From assembly GCA_015661855.1 (NCBI GenBank), contig DQVH01000149.1, positions 1 to 22,334 of the forward strand: a stretch of 22,334 nt of DNA. Reading direction: 5' to 3'. The notes beneath the pieces were generated by a model that saw only the letters and a list, made by a program, of their open reading frames with translations, ran no database searches and was not told the DNA's origin. Shown in pieces: positions 1 to 7,777 of this stretch; position 1 is the stretch's first letter, and each line of letters begins with the position of its first letter. The stretch is from Desulfurococcales archaeon (lineage in GTDB: Archaea > Thermoproteota > Thermoprotei_A > CAZTBM01 > SZUA-1508). A program made the translations under genes and the position numbers.

Positions 1-2403
1 TAGTTTCATGTATTCCCGTTTGAGTATACTCATCTTCCTCTTGTACTCGTTTATCTCTTTAAGTAGTGTTTCAATTCTACTTGGTAGTGTAGATATTGAT
101 GTTTTGAGTTTTCTCGCTATACTACCTAGTTCTCTTGTAAGTTTCTGCATGTACTTTAACGCGGCTTCTCCTGCAACATACTCTAATCTTATAACGCCAT
201 CTTGTATTTTTTCTGTATTCACTATTTTTATTAGTCCTACCTCTAGTGTGTTCTTTAAGTGTGTTCCAAAACATGCTTCAGTATCCCATCCAGGTATTTC
301 AACTATTCTTATGTGTGATCCTGGTGGTATACCACCTTGGTATAGTGTTAATCCGTACTTCTCTTCGGCAATATCTCTCCTTATAAACTCTGATTTTACA
401 TTTAACCCGCTAAATACTATTCTATTCGCTTCTCTTTCTATTTGTTCTATTTCGTTATCACTTAAATTTTCATAGTGCGTTATATCTAGTCTAGCTTTCT
501 CTACTGTTTTCTCTGCTCCAGCCTGCCATACGTGGGGTCCTAGGATTTTACGTGCTGCACCAAGTATTATATGTGTTGCTGTATGATGTTTCATTAGCTG
601 ATATCTTCTATTCCAATCTATTACTCCCCTAACTTCTACACCCTCTCTAAGTTTCGTTATAGGTTTTTCAATTACATGTACTATAACATTTCCTATCTTC
701 TGTACGTCTATGACATTAACTCTTTCACTATTGAATTCTATGTAGCCTCTATCAGCTAATTGACCTCCACCTTCAGGGTAGAATGCTGTTTTATCTAAGA
801 CTAGGTATTTACCGTTAAGGACTTTAACTACTTGAGCTTTAAACTCTTTTATGTATGGGTTTTCATGAAATAGCATTCGAGTAGCAGGTAGTCTCTCTAA
901 CTCTTTCACTATATTTAATGGTATTTTGTGTTTTTCCTTTTTAGGTGGTGCTTTAGAGTGTCTTAGTGCTACTAGTGAGTAGAAGTTGGGTGGTATTTCA
1001 ACTTTTAATCCTAACTTTTCTGCTTTTTCTTTAACTATATCTGGTGGTATACCATGGGAATCATATATTACTATTAGGTCTTCTAGCGGTATAGTTGTTT
1101 TACCCCTATATTTTGATATGAGTTTTGAAACTATCCACTCCCCTCTCCTTAATACCTCTCTAAACTTTCTCTCTTCAAGTTCTGTTATGTAGATTATGTA
1201 GTCACTATTCTCTTTGAGCTTAGGGTAGTCTTTACACCAGTAGTCTATTTGGAGTTTAACTATATCGGCTAAGTCTACTTCGGGATTAAGGAGTACTAGT
1301 GATCTTAGTGCACGTCTAATTACTAGTCTCGCTAGATATCCTTCACCAGAGTTTGATGGTACAATGCCATCAGCTAGCATTAGAGCTAGAGTTTTAGTAT
1401 GATCTAATATTGCATATGCTCTTTCAAGTTTAAGTAGATCTCTTCTTACACTATCTAGTGGTGTCTGTGTTTCGTATGCTACACGTTTATAGAGTTCCTC
1501 TAGTGATCCAGGTTTTTCAGGTTCAACTTTTGAGGATAGTCGACCGACAATATATAGTAATTTTCTATCTGGCTCCTCTACACCTAGCATGTCTAATACT
1601 TTACTTAGTAGGTTACCGTATATAGCGTGAAATGCTGTTGGAGTTTTCTGAGAGTACCAAGTTATTCTCTCAATGCCATAGCCTGTATCAACTATTTTTA
1701 ATGGTATTTCAGTATACTTGCCGTTTTCAACACTATACTTCATGAATACTAGTGTTGCGAGTTCTAAACCTCCAACAACAACTTCAAATGATGGACCAGC
1801 GTTACCTCCACCCTCCCACCATGACTCCTTATATGTTATTTTGTCTGGGGGTATTTTTAGTTCTGTAGTGAAGAATTCGAAAGCATACTGTACTGTCTCA
1901 TTTTTCCAGTATATATACTTGTCTGGATAGTTGAATGCATGGTGAGCTGCCATTTCGAATGATGTAAGATGTCTTCCTGCAGTTTTACCAACATTATCTA
2001 TATCTTCAAGTCTAATACATGGTTGTGATATTACCAGAGGATTTGCTGGTGGTGGTATAAGACCGGATGTTACGAATGGCTGAAAATCTACAATGCTAGC
2101 TATAGTTAAGTATAGATCATCTCTCCATCTTGCAACTACAGGTTTCGGCTTTACAAGTTTATGTCCTCTCTTAATGAAGAAGTTTATAAACGTCTCTCTA
2201 GCTTCACTAACAGTTAATGGTGGTGCCTTACTTTCTATAAGAAAAGTGTATTCAACACATGGTGCATCATTACAGTATTTTTGGTCTGGATTTAACGTCC
2301 AGAACCATGTCTTACATACTGGACACTGTTTCCTCTGAAACCCCATCTCCCTGAAGAACTCTAATCTATACTCGTTCTCGCTCAAAAACAACACCACTAG
2401 CAT
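1..2403 (-). CDS. alaS: Alanyl-tRNA synthetase, archaeal type (3' end cut by window edge)
   Basis: This enzyme charges tRNA-Ala with alanine in the cytoplasm. The frame is open for 801 codons from the ATG at 2403 to the left edge, so roughly the last 100 residues of a typical archaeal AlaRS are missing. An N-terminal cysteine cluster (C27, C30, C44, C49), typical of archaeal AlaRS, precedes the class II catalytic core. The editing domain has the zinc motif HHTATH (H607, H611) and the partner C711/H715 in CFGTH. The C-terminal alanine-tRNA binding domain begins before the edge. There is no clear Shine-Dalgarno before the ATG. An internal ATG near residue 20 is a less likely start because it lies after the conserved YRLEFF segment. 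The gene follows the L12 gene after 119 bases. Confidence 0.96.
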   Translation of the reverse strand, partial: MLVVLFLSENEYRLEFFREMGFQRKQCPVCKTWFWTLNPDQKYCNDAPCVEYTFLIESKAPPLTVSEARETFINFFIKRGHKLVKPKPVVARWRDDLYLTIASIVDFQPFVTSGLIPPPANPLVISQPCIRLEDIDNVGKTAGRHLTSFEMAAHHAFNYPDKYIYWKNETVQYAFEFFTTELKIPPDKITYKESWWEGGGNAGPSFEVVVGGLELATLVFMKYSVENGKYTEIPLKIVDTGYGIERITWYSQKTPTAFHAIYGNLLSKVLDMLGVEEPDRKLLYIVGRLSSKVEPEKPGSLEELYKRVAYETQTPLDSVRRDLLKLERAYAILDHTKTLALMLADGIVPSNSGEGYLARLVIRRALRSLVLLNPEVDLADIVKLQIDYWCKDYPKLKENSDYIIYITELEERKFREVLRRGEWIVSKLISKYRGKTTIPLEDLIVIYDSHGIPPDIVKEKAEKLGLKVEIPPNFYSLVALRHSKAPPKKEKHKIPLNIVKELERLPATRMLFHENPYIKEFKAQVVKVLNGKYLVLDKTAFYPEGGGQLADRGYIEFNSERVNVIDVQKIGNVIVHVIEKPITKLREGVEVRGVIDWNRRYQLMKHHTATHIILGAARKILGPHVWQAGAEKTVEKARLDITHYENLSDNEIEQIEREANRIVFSGLNVKSEFIRRDIAEEKYGLTLYQGGIPPGSHIRIVEIPGWDTEACFGTHLKNTLEVGLIKIVNTEKIQDGVIRLEYVAGEAALKYMQKLTRELGSIARKLKTSISTLPSRIETLLKEINEYKRKMSILKREYMKL

Positions 2404-2478
2404 TTAATCTAACTATGCTATGAAGGGGATGTGGTATCCGGTAATTAAGTGTAACCTGTAGAAATAGTTCAATCGTTT

Positions 2479-2494
2479 AACCGTATAAAGTTAT
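2479..2494 (-). promoter_or_regulatory. Candidate alaS promoter (TATA-like box)
   Basis: The minus strand carries CTTTATAC at 2490-2483 preceded by an A-rich stretch. This resembles a crenarchaeal BRE plus TATA box and would place transcription start near 2461, giving alaS a leader of about 57 bases. It lies in the 119-base gap between the L12 stop and alaS. The call rests on pattern only. Confidence 0.35.
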
Positions 2495-2522
2495 TATTGG
2501 AGTACTTACCCTGTAATTATAT

Positions 2523-2849
2523 TTAGCCGAATAATGCTTCTAATCCTGCAGCAATCTCTTCTTCACTAACCTCCTTCTTTTCCTCCTCTTTCTTTTCTTC
2601 CTCCTTCTTCTCTTCTGCTTTCTCCTTCTTTTCAGCTGGAGCTTCTGCTGGTACAGCTGCTGGAGCCGCCATAGGTACTGCCGTCTTTATAGCTTCATCA
2701 ATATTTATGTTCTTTAGTGCCGCTACTAATGCCTTAAGTCTAACTTCATCTACTTCTATTCCTGCAGCCTCCAGTACTTTTCTAACGTTTTCTTCATTTA
2801 TCTCCTTTCCTGCTGAGTGTAGGAGTAAACTTGCATAAACGTACTCCAT
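2523..2849 (-). CDS. rpl12: Large subunit ribosomal protein L12 (archaeal P1/L12)
   Basis: This is the acidic stalk protein of the large ribosomal subunit, which forms dimers on L10 and recruits translation GTPases. The 108-residue protein has the expected layout: an N-terminal helical dimerisation domain (about 1-60, starting MEYVYASLLLHSAGKEI), an alanine/proline hinge (about 62-75), a highly charged Glu/Lys stretch, and the conserved GLEALFG C-terminus. That terminal peptide almost repeats the end of the upstream L10. The ATG is preceded by a strong ribosome binding site (GAGGTG at 2865-2860). The gene is 71 bases downstream of L10, a gap that holds its own TATA-like box. Confidence 0.97.
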   Translation of the reverse strand: MEYVYASLLLHSAGKEINEENVRKVLEAAGIEVDEVRLKALVAALKNINIDEAIKTAVPMAAPAAVPAEAPAEKKEKAEEKKEEEKKEEEKKEVSEEEIAAGLEALFG

Positions 2850-2859
2850 AAGCTTACTT

Positions 2860-2900
2860 CACCTCTGAATTTGAGAAAACATTATTTTCCATATATAAGT
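2860..2900 (-). promoter_or_regulatory. Candidate internal promoter and RBS for L12
   Basis: The minus strand has TTATATATGG around 2899-2890, a good TATA-like box. About 25-30 bases further on comes the GAGGTG ribosome binding site (2865-2860), and 10 bases later the L12 ATG. L12 is needed in several copies per ribosome, so a separate promoter inside the L1-L10-L12 group makes biological sense. Promoter activity is inferred, not shown. Confidence 0.5.
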
Positions 2901-2920
2901 GTAACTTTTATAGTATGGTT

Positions 2921-3937
2921 TTAACCGAATAATGCTTCTAATCCTGTAGCTATTTCCTCCTCTGTAACCTCTTTCTTCTCCTCTTCTTTCTTAGTCTCCT
3001 TCTTTTCTTCCTCTTTCTTCTCTTCAGTACTTGGTTTCTCTTTAGGTACTGATACTTTTAGTCCTAGTTCTGGTGCTGTTTGAGCTAGTATGTTTGCTAG
3101 TGTTTGAGCGATTGTATAAGCTTTAGCTAGTATTTGTGGTAGAGTTTCACTGGTTATGTATACTGCTTCTGTAGCAACAGCTAATGCTTCATTATATGCT
3201 TTTGCTACTGCTAATTTTAGTATTTCGGGTTCAGGTATAACTGCTGTAATAGCTACTTTAATAGCGTTTGAATGTGCTTCTGCTAACTGTTTTTTGTACT
3301 CGTCTAGGTTTAACACTAGTTTCTCAGCAGGTATAATTAGTCCGTTATCGTATACTACTTTTAGTTTAATACCCACTTCTATCGGCTCTATACCTAGCTT
3401 CTGTAGTATTGAAGCTAAATCAGCTGATATTTCATCTCCTGGTTTAGCAACAACAGTATCCTTAGTTACCCATATTGTTCCTTCCTGAATTTTTGTTGGT
3501 ATCCTTAGTTTACCAAAGATACTAAGTATTGGACCTGGCGGGATACCCGTATTTCCAGCTGGTATAACTATTTCCTTAGGTGCTTTATCGCCTGGCTTTG
3601 CTGGTGCTGTCATCTTATATTTCTCTAGTATCATGTGTAGCTCGAATGGATTCATATTGGTGAATATGAATATGTTTGATCCGTGAAGGTACTTTATGAA
3701 CTCATCTACGTTCTTTAATTTACTTTGAGTTAGAGCTATCTTCATTAACGTATTTTTTGATACCCTTAGTACAGCTTTACCTCTAAGCTTCTTCCTTATT
3801 TGCTGAAGTTGTGCTGATGGGAGACCTGTTAAATCAGCTATACCGATAACCCTATACTTACTTATAAGTTCTTTTAAGTATTCTACCTCCCTTATTTTCC
3901 ATTCTGGTATTTTCTTAGCACGTTTAAGTAATACCAT
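2921..3937 (-). CDS. rpl10: Large subunit ribosomal protein L10 (archaeal P0)
   Basis: L10/P0 is the base of the ribosomal stalk. Its N-terminal domain binds 23S rRNA with L11, and its C-terminal helices carry L12 dimers. The 338-residue protein starts MVLLKRAKKIPEWK and contains the L10 core (about 1-110), the archaeal/eukaryal insertion domain (about 110-190), long alanine-rich L12-binding helices (about 215-300) and a charged tail ending GLEALFG. The tail EEKKEVTEEEIATGLEALFG differs from that of L12 at only two positions. The start has an AGGTGA-type ribosome binding site. It is 10 bases downstream of L1, so the two are probably co-transcribed. Confidence 0.97.
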   Translation of the reverse strand: MVLLKRAKKIPEWKIREVEYLKELISKYRVIGIADLTGLPSAQLQQIRKKLRGKAVLRVSKNTLMKIALTQSKLKNVDEFIKYLHGSNIFIFTNMNPFELHMILEKYKMTAPAKPGDKAPKEIVIPAGNTGIPPGPILSIFGKLRIPTKIQEGTIWVTKDTVVAKPGDEISADLASILQKLGIEPIEVGIKLKVVYDNGLIIPAEKLVLNLDEYKKQLAEAHSNAIKVAITAVIPEPEILKLAVAKAYNEALAVATEAVYITSETLPQILAKAYTIAQTLANILAQTAPELGLKVSVPKEKPSTEEKKEEEKKETKKEEEKKEVTEEEIATGLEALFG

Positions 3938-3947
3938 AACTTTAAAT

Positions 3948-4607
3948 TCACCTACCCTTTACTATTACTGGAGGCCCCATTGTTGTCTTTACTATTATCT
4001 TAGCTATATTGTATGTGGGGTTTTTAAGTTTAGCTTCAAGCGAGCTTAGAACAGCTAGTGCATTTTCTGCTAGCTGTTCGGGTGGCATATCCTCAGTTCC
4101 TATTCTACACATGATTTGTGGTTGATCCTTCGTTCTTATAAATACTGCACGTTTGTATCTCTCAATTACAGCTTTGATATCGGCTGTTGGTGGTACGGGT
4201 ACAGGTATTTTACCTCTAGGGCCTAGTGCAGGTCCAAGAGTTCTACCTGCAAGTGCCATTAGATCTGTTCTTACTAGAACCCAATCACATTCCTGTGCTA
4301 TCTTTTTAGCTGCTTTCTTATCACCCATTATAGCCTGAATATCCTTTCTACTTAAGACTTTGTATACTTTAGCTTCCTTAGCTTTTAATAGCATATCGCC
4401 ATCTGCTACTACACATATTTTAACCTCCTTATTAGGTTTATATGGTAGGAATATTATCTCTCTAATTCTACCTTCAGGTGTTTTAGGATCTACATCACGT
4501 AGTACTACTATCATTTCTACTGACTGTTTAAATCTCCTCTTTTTACTCTTACTTATAGCCTCCTTTATTGCTTCAGTAATTTTCTCTTTTGAGACTACCA
4601 TTGACAT
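3948..4607 (-). CDS. rpl1: Large subunit ribosomal protein L1
   Basis: L1 forms the mobile L1 stalk on 23S rRNA that helps deacylated tRNA leave the E site. The 219-residue product has the normal archaeal length and two-domain order. Recognisable segments are RRFKQSVEMIVVLRDVD near the N-terminus, the second-domain motif LMALAGRTLGPALGPRGKIP (about 125-145), and the C-terminal return to domain I ending TTMGPPVIVKGR. It lies 6 bases after the L11 stop. In other archaea L1 can repress its own mRNA, but no operator was identified here. Confidence 0.97.
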   Translation of the reverse strand: MSMVVSKEKITEAIKEAISKSKKRRFKQSVEMIVVLRDVDPKTPEGRIREIIFLPYKPNKEVKICVVADGDMLLKAKEAKVYKVLSRKDIQAIMGDKKAAKKIAQECDWVLVRTDLMALAGRTLGPALGPRGKIPVPVPPTADIKAVIERYKRAVFIRTKDQPQIMCRIGTEDMPPEQLAENALAVLSSLEAKLKNPTYNIAKIIVKTTMGPPVIVKGR

Positions 4608-4613
4608 ATCTTT

Positions 4614-5135
4614 TTACTCCTCCTCTTCCTCTTTCAAATATTCAGCTTCATACTTAGATAAAAGGTCGTCGTATAATCCCTCATCTATCTCTTTTGATAC
4701 AATTTTAGGATCTTTACCGTTAACTGTTATACCTATTGATCTAGCTGAACCAAGTATCATTTTTACAGCTCCTTTGAGTGTTTTTGCTAGTAGCTGTTTC
4801 TTCTTAATCAATGCTATCTCAATTATCTTTTCCAAAGGTAAATCCCCTATTTTCTCAGTACTTGGTCTACCTGACGGCTTTTTTGCACCAACAGCTTTAA
4901 GTAGTAGTGCTGTAGTTGTTGGTATACCCACTTTTATTTCAAACTCCTTAGTGTCGATATCAACTATTATTTCGACTGGAACAGTTAATCCTTCAAACTT
5001 TTTTGTCTCCTCATTTATTTTATTAACTACATTCATTACATTAACTCCTAGAGGGCCAAGAGCTGGACCTAGTGGTGGACCTGGTGTTGCTTTACCGCCT
5101 TCAACCAGTATTTTAATACTTTTCTTCCTAGCCGT
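4614..5135 (-). CDS. rpl11: Large subunit ribosomal protein L11, apparent ACG start
   Basis: L11 forms, with L10, the base of the GTPase-associated centre and binds 23S rRNA. The frame encodes the conserved proline-rich N-terminal segment (GPPLGPALGPLGVN) and a full C-terminal rRNA-binding domain. No ATG, GTG or TTG lies upstream of that N-terminal segment in this frame: an in-frame TAG at 5141-5139 is followed by only GAT and then ACG at 5135-5133. Starting at ACG and reading it as Met gives MARKKSIKILVEGG, exactly what L11 N-termini look like, for 173 residues. A strong ribosome binding site (GGAGGTG, 5150-5144) sits 8 bases upstream. The first ATG (5036) would remove 33 residues including the functional loop, so it is rejected. 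ACG use, a strain mutation or a base-call error are all possible. The gene identity is certain, the start codon much less so. Confidence 0.9.
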   Translation of the reverse strand, partial: TARKKSIKILVEGGKATPGPPLGPALGPLGVNVMNVVNKINEETKKFEGLTVPVEIIVDIDTKEFEIKVGIPTTTALLLKAVGAKKPSGRPSTEKIGDLPLEKIIEIALIKKKQLLAKTLKGAVKMILGSARSIGITVNGKDPKIVSKEIDEGLYDDLLSKYEAEYLKEEEEE

Positions 5136-5142
5136 ATCCTAT

Positions 5143-5150
5143 TCACCTCC
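5143..5150 (-). promoter_or_regulatory. Strong ribosome binding site deciding the L11 start
   Basis: The minus strand reads GGAGGTGA here, a near-perfect complement to the archaeal 16S rRNA 3' end. It is 8 bases before ACG at 5135-5133 and about 107 bases before the first in-frame ATG, so it supports initiation at ACG. Confidence 0.8.
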
Positions 5151-5180
5151 ACTCTACCTTTATAACATTCATTTATAATA

Positions 5181-5645
5181 TTACTCTTTCTTCTTCACTA
5201 ACTTAACGTAGTCTCCTGGAACCGTAATTTGTAGGGGGAATGAGGATTCAAGTATATTTAAGACTACTTCGTTCTTTGCTAGTTCAACTCTAACAACTGT
5301 AGCCTTCATACCTCTAAATGGTCCAGCTATTATTTCAACTGTATCTCCTGGTGATAACCCCTCAATTACGGGTTTAGGTACTAGTGCTCTCTCTACATCA
5401 TCAAATGATACTAAGCCTGGAGCTTGACCTTTAACGTGTTTAATATCTCTTATAGCTTCATAGACTATGTGGAGGCCTGGAGCTTCAAGTATTATGTAGC
5501 CTTTAATACCTGGTGGAACTATTATTGATCTTATATCTAGTTTTGATGCTTTAACTCTATTCTCAATTAGTAGTGCTACATTTATTTCTTGACCTGCAGT
5601 TGTCCTTATAGCGTAAAACCGTGTACTTCTTTTTTGAGTCTCCAT
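5181..5645 (-). CDS. spt5: Transcription elongation factor Spt5 (NusG family)
   Basis: Spt5 with Spt4 binds the RNA polymerase clamp and keeps it processive. The protein has an NGN domain (about 5-90; RFYAIRTTAGQEINVA at the start) and a KOW domain (about 95-150; LSPGDTVEIIAGPFRGMKATV). The frame opens with GTG at 5651, but the AGAGGT ribosome binding site is only 3 bases from that codon and 9 bases from the ATG at 5645, so the ATG is chosen (154 aa). It is 26 bases downstream of secE and is followed by L11, matching the classic secE-nusG-rplK order. Confidence 0.95.
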   Translation of the reverse strand: METQKRSTRFYAIRTTAGQEINVALLIENRVKASKLDIRSIIVPPGIKGYIILEAPGLHIVYEAIRDIKHVKGQAPGLVSFDDVERALVPKPVIEGLSPGDTVEIIAGPFRGMKATVVRVELAKNEVVLNILESSFPLQITVPGDYVKLVKKKE

Positions 5646-5671
5646 TACCACGAAACCTCTTATACTTCTCC

Positions 5672-5848
5672 TTATGTAAGGGCTTGTAGAAGTATACTAG
5701 CAAGTAATCTTATGAAGTAGGCTATTCCACCTACAAGAAAGAATGCTAGTAGTGATATCTTCATTGAGAGTAAATACTCCTCTCTATCAGGCTTTCTCGC
5801 TAATGCTATTATCTTCTTCCACATAGTAAATACTTCTGAAAGCTTCAA
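5672..5848 (-). CDS. secE: Preprotein translocase subunit SecE (Sec61 gamma)
   Basis: SecE is the clamp subunit of the SecYEG protein-conducting channel in the membrane. The 58-residue protein has the family layout: an amphipathic helix (VFTMWKKIIALARKPDREEY, 6-25) and one transmembrane helix (about 31-56; ISLLAFFLVGGIAYFIRLL). The start is a TTG at 5848 with a GAGGAGTGAAG ribosome binding site just upstream. The ATG at codon 9 would cut the amphipathic helix. The neighbours are spt5 downstream and dtd2 upstream, and ftsY, also of the secretion pathway, lies two genes away. Confidence 0.92.
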   Translation of the reverse strand: MKLSEVFTMWKKIIALARKPDREEYLLSMKISLLAFFLVGGIAYFIRLLASILLQALT

Positions 5849-5910
5849 TATACTTCACTCCTCTTAACCCATATATTGTTTTAAGGTTTACTGCAAGGAA
5901 AAGTTAGTAG

Positions 5911-5932
5911 TAGTATCTTTAAAGTTTTCCCT
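5911..5932 (-). promoter_or_regulatory. Candidate promoter upstream of secE
   Basis: The 123-base gap between dtd2 and secE holds GGAAAACTTTAAAG on the minus strand (5930-5917), which looks like a BRE plus TATA box. It would start transcripts near 5895, about 47 bases before the secE start. The remainder of the gap is AT-rich without other recognised structure. Confidence 0.4.
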
Positions 5933-5971
5933 GTCTTCCTCTATACTGTTCATTATGTATTCTTTCAAAAC

Positions 5972-6826
5972 CTATATTTCTATTATTTTTAGTCCTTTGG
6001 ATTCACATAGCTCCCTTATGAATCTTCTTTTTGCACTTTTAATACTCTTCTTTTCAATTACTACTGCTTTATACTCCTCTATTGTTTTTTGTAGTGCCTG
6101 GTCTATTAGCTTACTATCTATATAGTCTATAGAGTATTTTGCAAATATATGGCCGTAAGCTATATTCTCTTCTAAAGATAGTTTTGTATGTTTATGTGCG
6201 TAATGTCCCCCACCGAAACCTAGTACTGGTGTAGCTTTTGGGATTGCCTTTTTACTATAGGATTTTAGTGTTTCAATAACAGTTAACGCTATTACTTCAC
6301 CTACTTTTCTACGCTTCCACTCATCTTCAGAACTACCAATCTCTATGAAGACTACAGGTTTTGTAACCTCTGTTGGACCGTGGTGTGTTGCCTCCAATAC
6401 TACACTATATTCTTCAGTTAGTTTCTCACTAGATGCAATATTGTATAGTGTTTTAAGCATTTCCCGTGTTAGTGATGGGTAGGTGTAGGCTAGCTCTCTA
6501 GGTTTACCACCATAGAGTGCATTTTCACCAGGATTTCCTGGATAGTGTATTGTAAGGGATTTAACTTTTTTCTCACTCTTATGTCTAGATAGGTATATGA
6601 AGAATGGTGTATTGGGGAATATGTTGTGTACATAGCTAATGTATATTATGTCGTCACTAAACCCCACTAGGTATACTTTAGGATCTTCTACTTCAACTAG
6701 TAGACCATTATATGCTATTCTACCAATAACTCTATACTTGACTATCTCTAAAATTCTATCCTTAATGTTTACTCCAGCTGGATCACCTACTGAGTACACT
6801 AAGACTGGTAGTGGTTTAAAATTCAT
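5972..6826 (-). CDS. dtdA: D-aminoacyl-tRNA deacylase, archaeal DTD2 type
   Basis: The enzyme hydrolyses D-amino acids wrongly attached to tRNA and so protects translation. The 284-residue protein carries the two signatures of the archaeal/plant DTD2 family: EATHHGPT (145-152) and the histidine-rich GFGGGHYAHKHT (203-214), which are presumed to form the active site. The N-terminus has the usual VLVYSVGDPAGVNI segment. It is unrelated to the bacterial DTD1 fold. The start is ATG with only a weak ribosome binding site. It sits 18 bases downstream of ftsY and is probably co-transcribed with it. Confidence 0.93.
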   Translation of the reverse strand: MNFKPLPVLVYSVGDPAGVNIKDRILEIVKYRVIGRIAYNGLLVEVEDPKVYLVGFSDDIIYISYVHNIFPNTPFFIYLSRHKSEKKVKSLTIHYPGNPGENALYGGKPRELAYTYPSLTREMLKTLYNIASSEKLTEEYSVVLEATHHGPTEVTKPVVFIEIGSSEDEWKRRKVGEVIALTVIETLKSYSKKAIPKATPVLGFGGGHYAHKHTKLSLEENIAYGHIFAKYSIDYIDSKLIDQALQKTIEEYKAVVIEKKSIKSAKRRFIRELCESKGLKIIEI

Positions 6827-6844
6827 AGGCTATACCCTATATGG

Positions 6845-7753
6845 TTACGTAAATAGTTTATTGATAAACCAATTGCTTGTAAATACCTCTAGATCTTCAT
6901 ATTTTTGTCCTGTACCAACATATAATATTGGCTTTTTAACTTCGTATGCTAGTGAAATTATTACACCACCCTTTACATCTGCATCTACTTTTGTAACTAT
7001 TAATCCGTCTACTCCTACTGCTTTTTCGAACGCTTTAGCTTGCTCTATTGCATCGTTTCCTGTAAGTGCATCGACAATTAATATTTTGTAGTGTGGTTTT
7101 ATTACTCTACTAATCTTCCTCAACTCATCCATAAGGTCTATATCTGTATGCATTCTACCAGCAGTATCAATAATTACTATGTGGAATCCTCTAGTTTTAG
7201 CATACATTACTGTGTCATAGGCGACAGCTGCAGGGTCTGATCCATACCTATGTTTAACTATCGGTACATTGATATTTCTTGCATGTTTTTCTAGTTGTTC
7301 TTGAGCTCCAGCTCTAAATGTGTCACTAGCTGATATTACTACTCTTAGTTTTAGTTTACGTGTATATCTGTATGCTACTTTAGCTATTGTTGTAGTTTTA
7401 CCTACACCATTAATACCCATAATCATCATTATAACTGGTTTCTGCTTTCTAACTCTACTAAGTATTTCGTTTTCAAATGATACTCTCTCTACACTTAGTA
7501 GTAGTGAGGTTATCTTTTTCTTGAGGATATCGTATACGTACTGTTTAACGTTTACTCCACGTTTAACCTTTACACCTTCAAGTTCCCTTATTAACGTTTC
7601 AATTATATCCTCAGCTACATCATATGCTACATCTATCTCTACAAATTTATAGAGGTAGTCGTTTAGTATTTCCTCTAGCTCACTTCTAGATAGAGTTTTT
7701 GTTGAAACAGCATCTACTATTGAAGTTAATATGTTCTTAAGTTTACTAAGCAT
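6845..7753 (-). CDS. ftsY: Signal recognition particle receptor FtsY
   Basis: FtsY is the SRP receptor GTPase that docks ribosome-nascent chain complexes at the membrane translocon. The 302-residue protein has an N domain (about 1-95) and a G domain with all SRP-GTPase motifs: P-loop GINGVGKTT (113-121), DTFRAGA (144-150), DTAGR (196-200), TKVD (254-257), and the closing GQKYEDLEVF element. The acidic A domain of many bacterial FtsY proteins is absent, which is normal for archaea. The ATG has an AGGT ribosome binding site 8 bases upstream. The gene lies between prefoldin alpha and dtd2. Confidence 0.97.
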   Translation of the reverse strand: MLSKLKNILTSIVDAVSTKTLSRSELEEILNDYLYKFVEIDVAYDVAEDIIETLIRELEGVKVKRGVNVKQYVYDILKKKITSLLLSVERVSFENEILSRVRKQKPVIMMIMGINGVGKTTTIAKVAYRYTRKLKLRVVISASDTFRAGAQEQLEKHARNINVPIVKHRYGSDPAAVAYDTVMYAKTRGFHIVIIDTAGRMHTDIDLMDELRKISRVIKPHYKILIVDALTGNDAIEQAKAFEKAVGVDGLIVTKVDADVKGGVIISLAYEVKKPILYVGTGQKYEDLEVFTSNWFINKLFT

Positions 7754-7777
7754 TATAATATACCTGGGGAATGTGCT

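Noticed and set aside
2523..3060. Repeated Glu/Lys-coding tracts as a possible DNA repeat element
   Set aside because: They encode the charged hinges of L10 and L12, which are normal for archaeal stalk proteins; no mobile-element features flank them.
4614..5036. L11 starting at the first in-frame ATG (5036)
   Set aside because: It would lose 33 residues including the conserved GPPLGPALGPLGVN segment and has no ribosome binding site at a usable distance; the homologous reading continues upstream to ACG at 5135.
4360..5178. Long plus-strand open frame of 272 codons across L1 and L11
   Set aside because: It is antisense to two certain ribosomal protein genes, rich in Ser and Leu as expected from the complement of their codon use, and has no RBS or family match.
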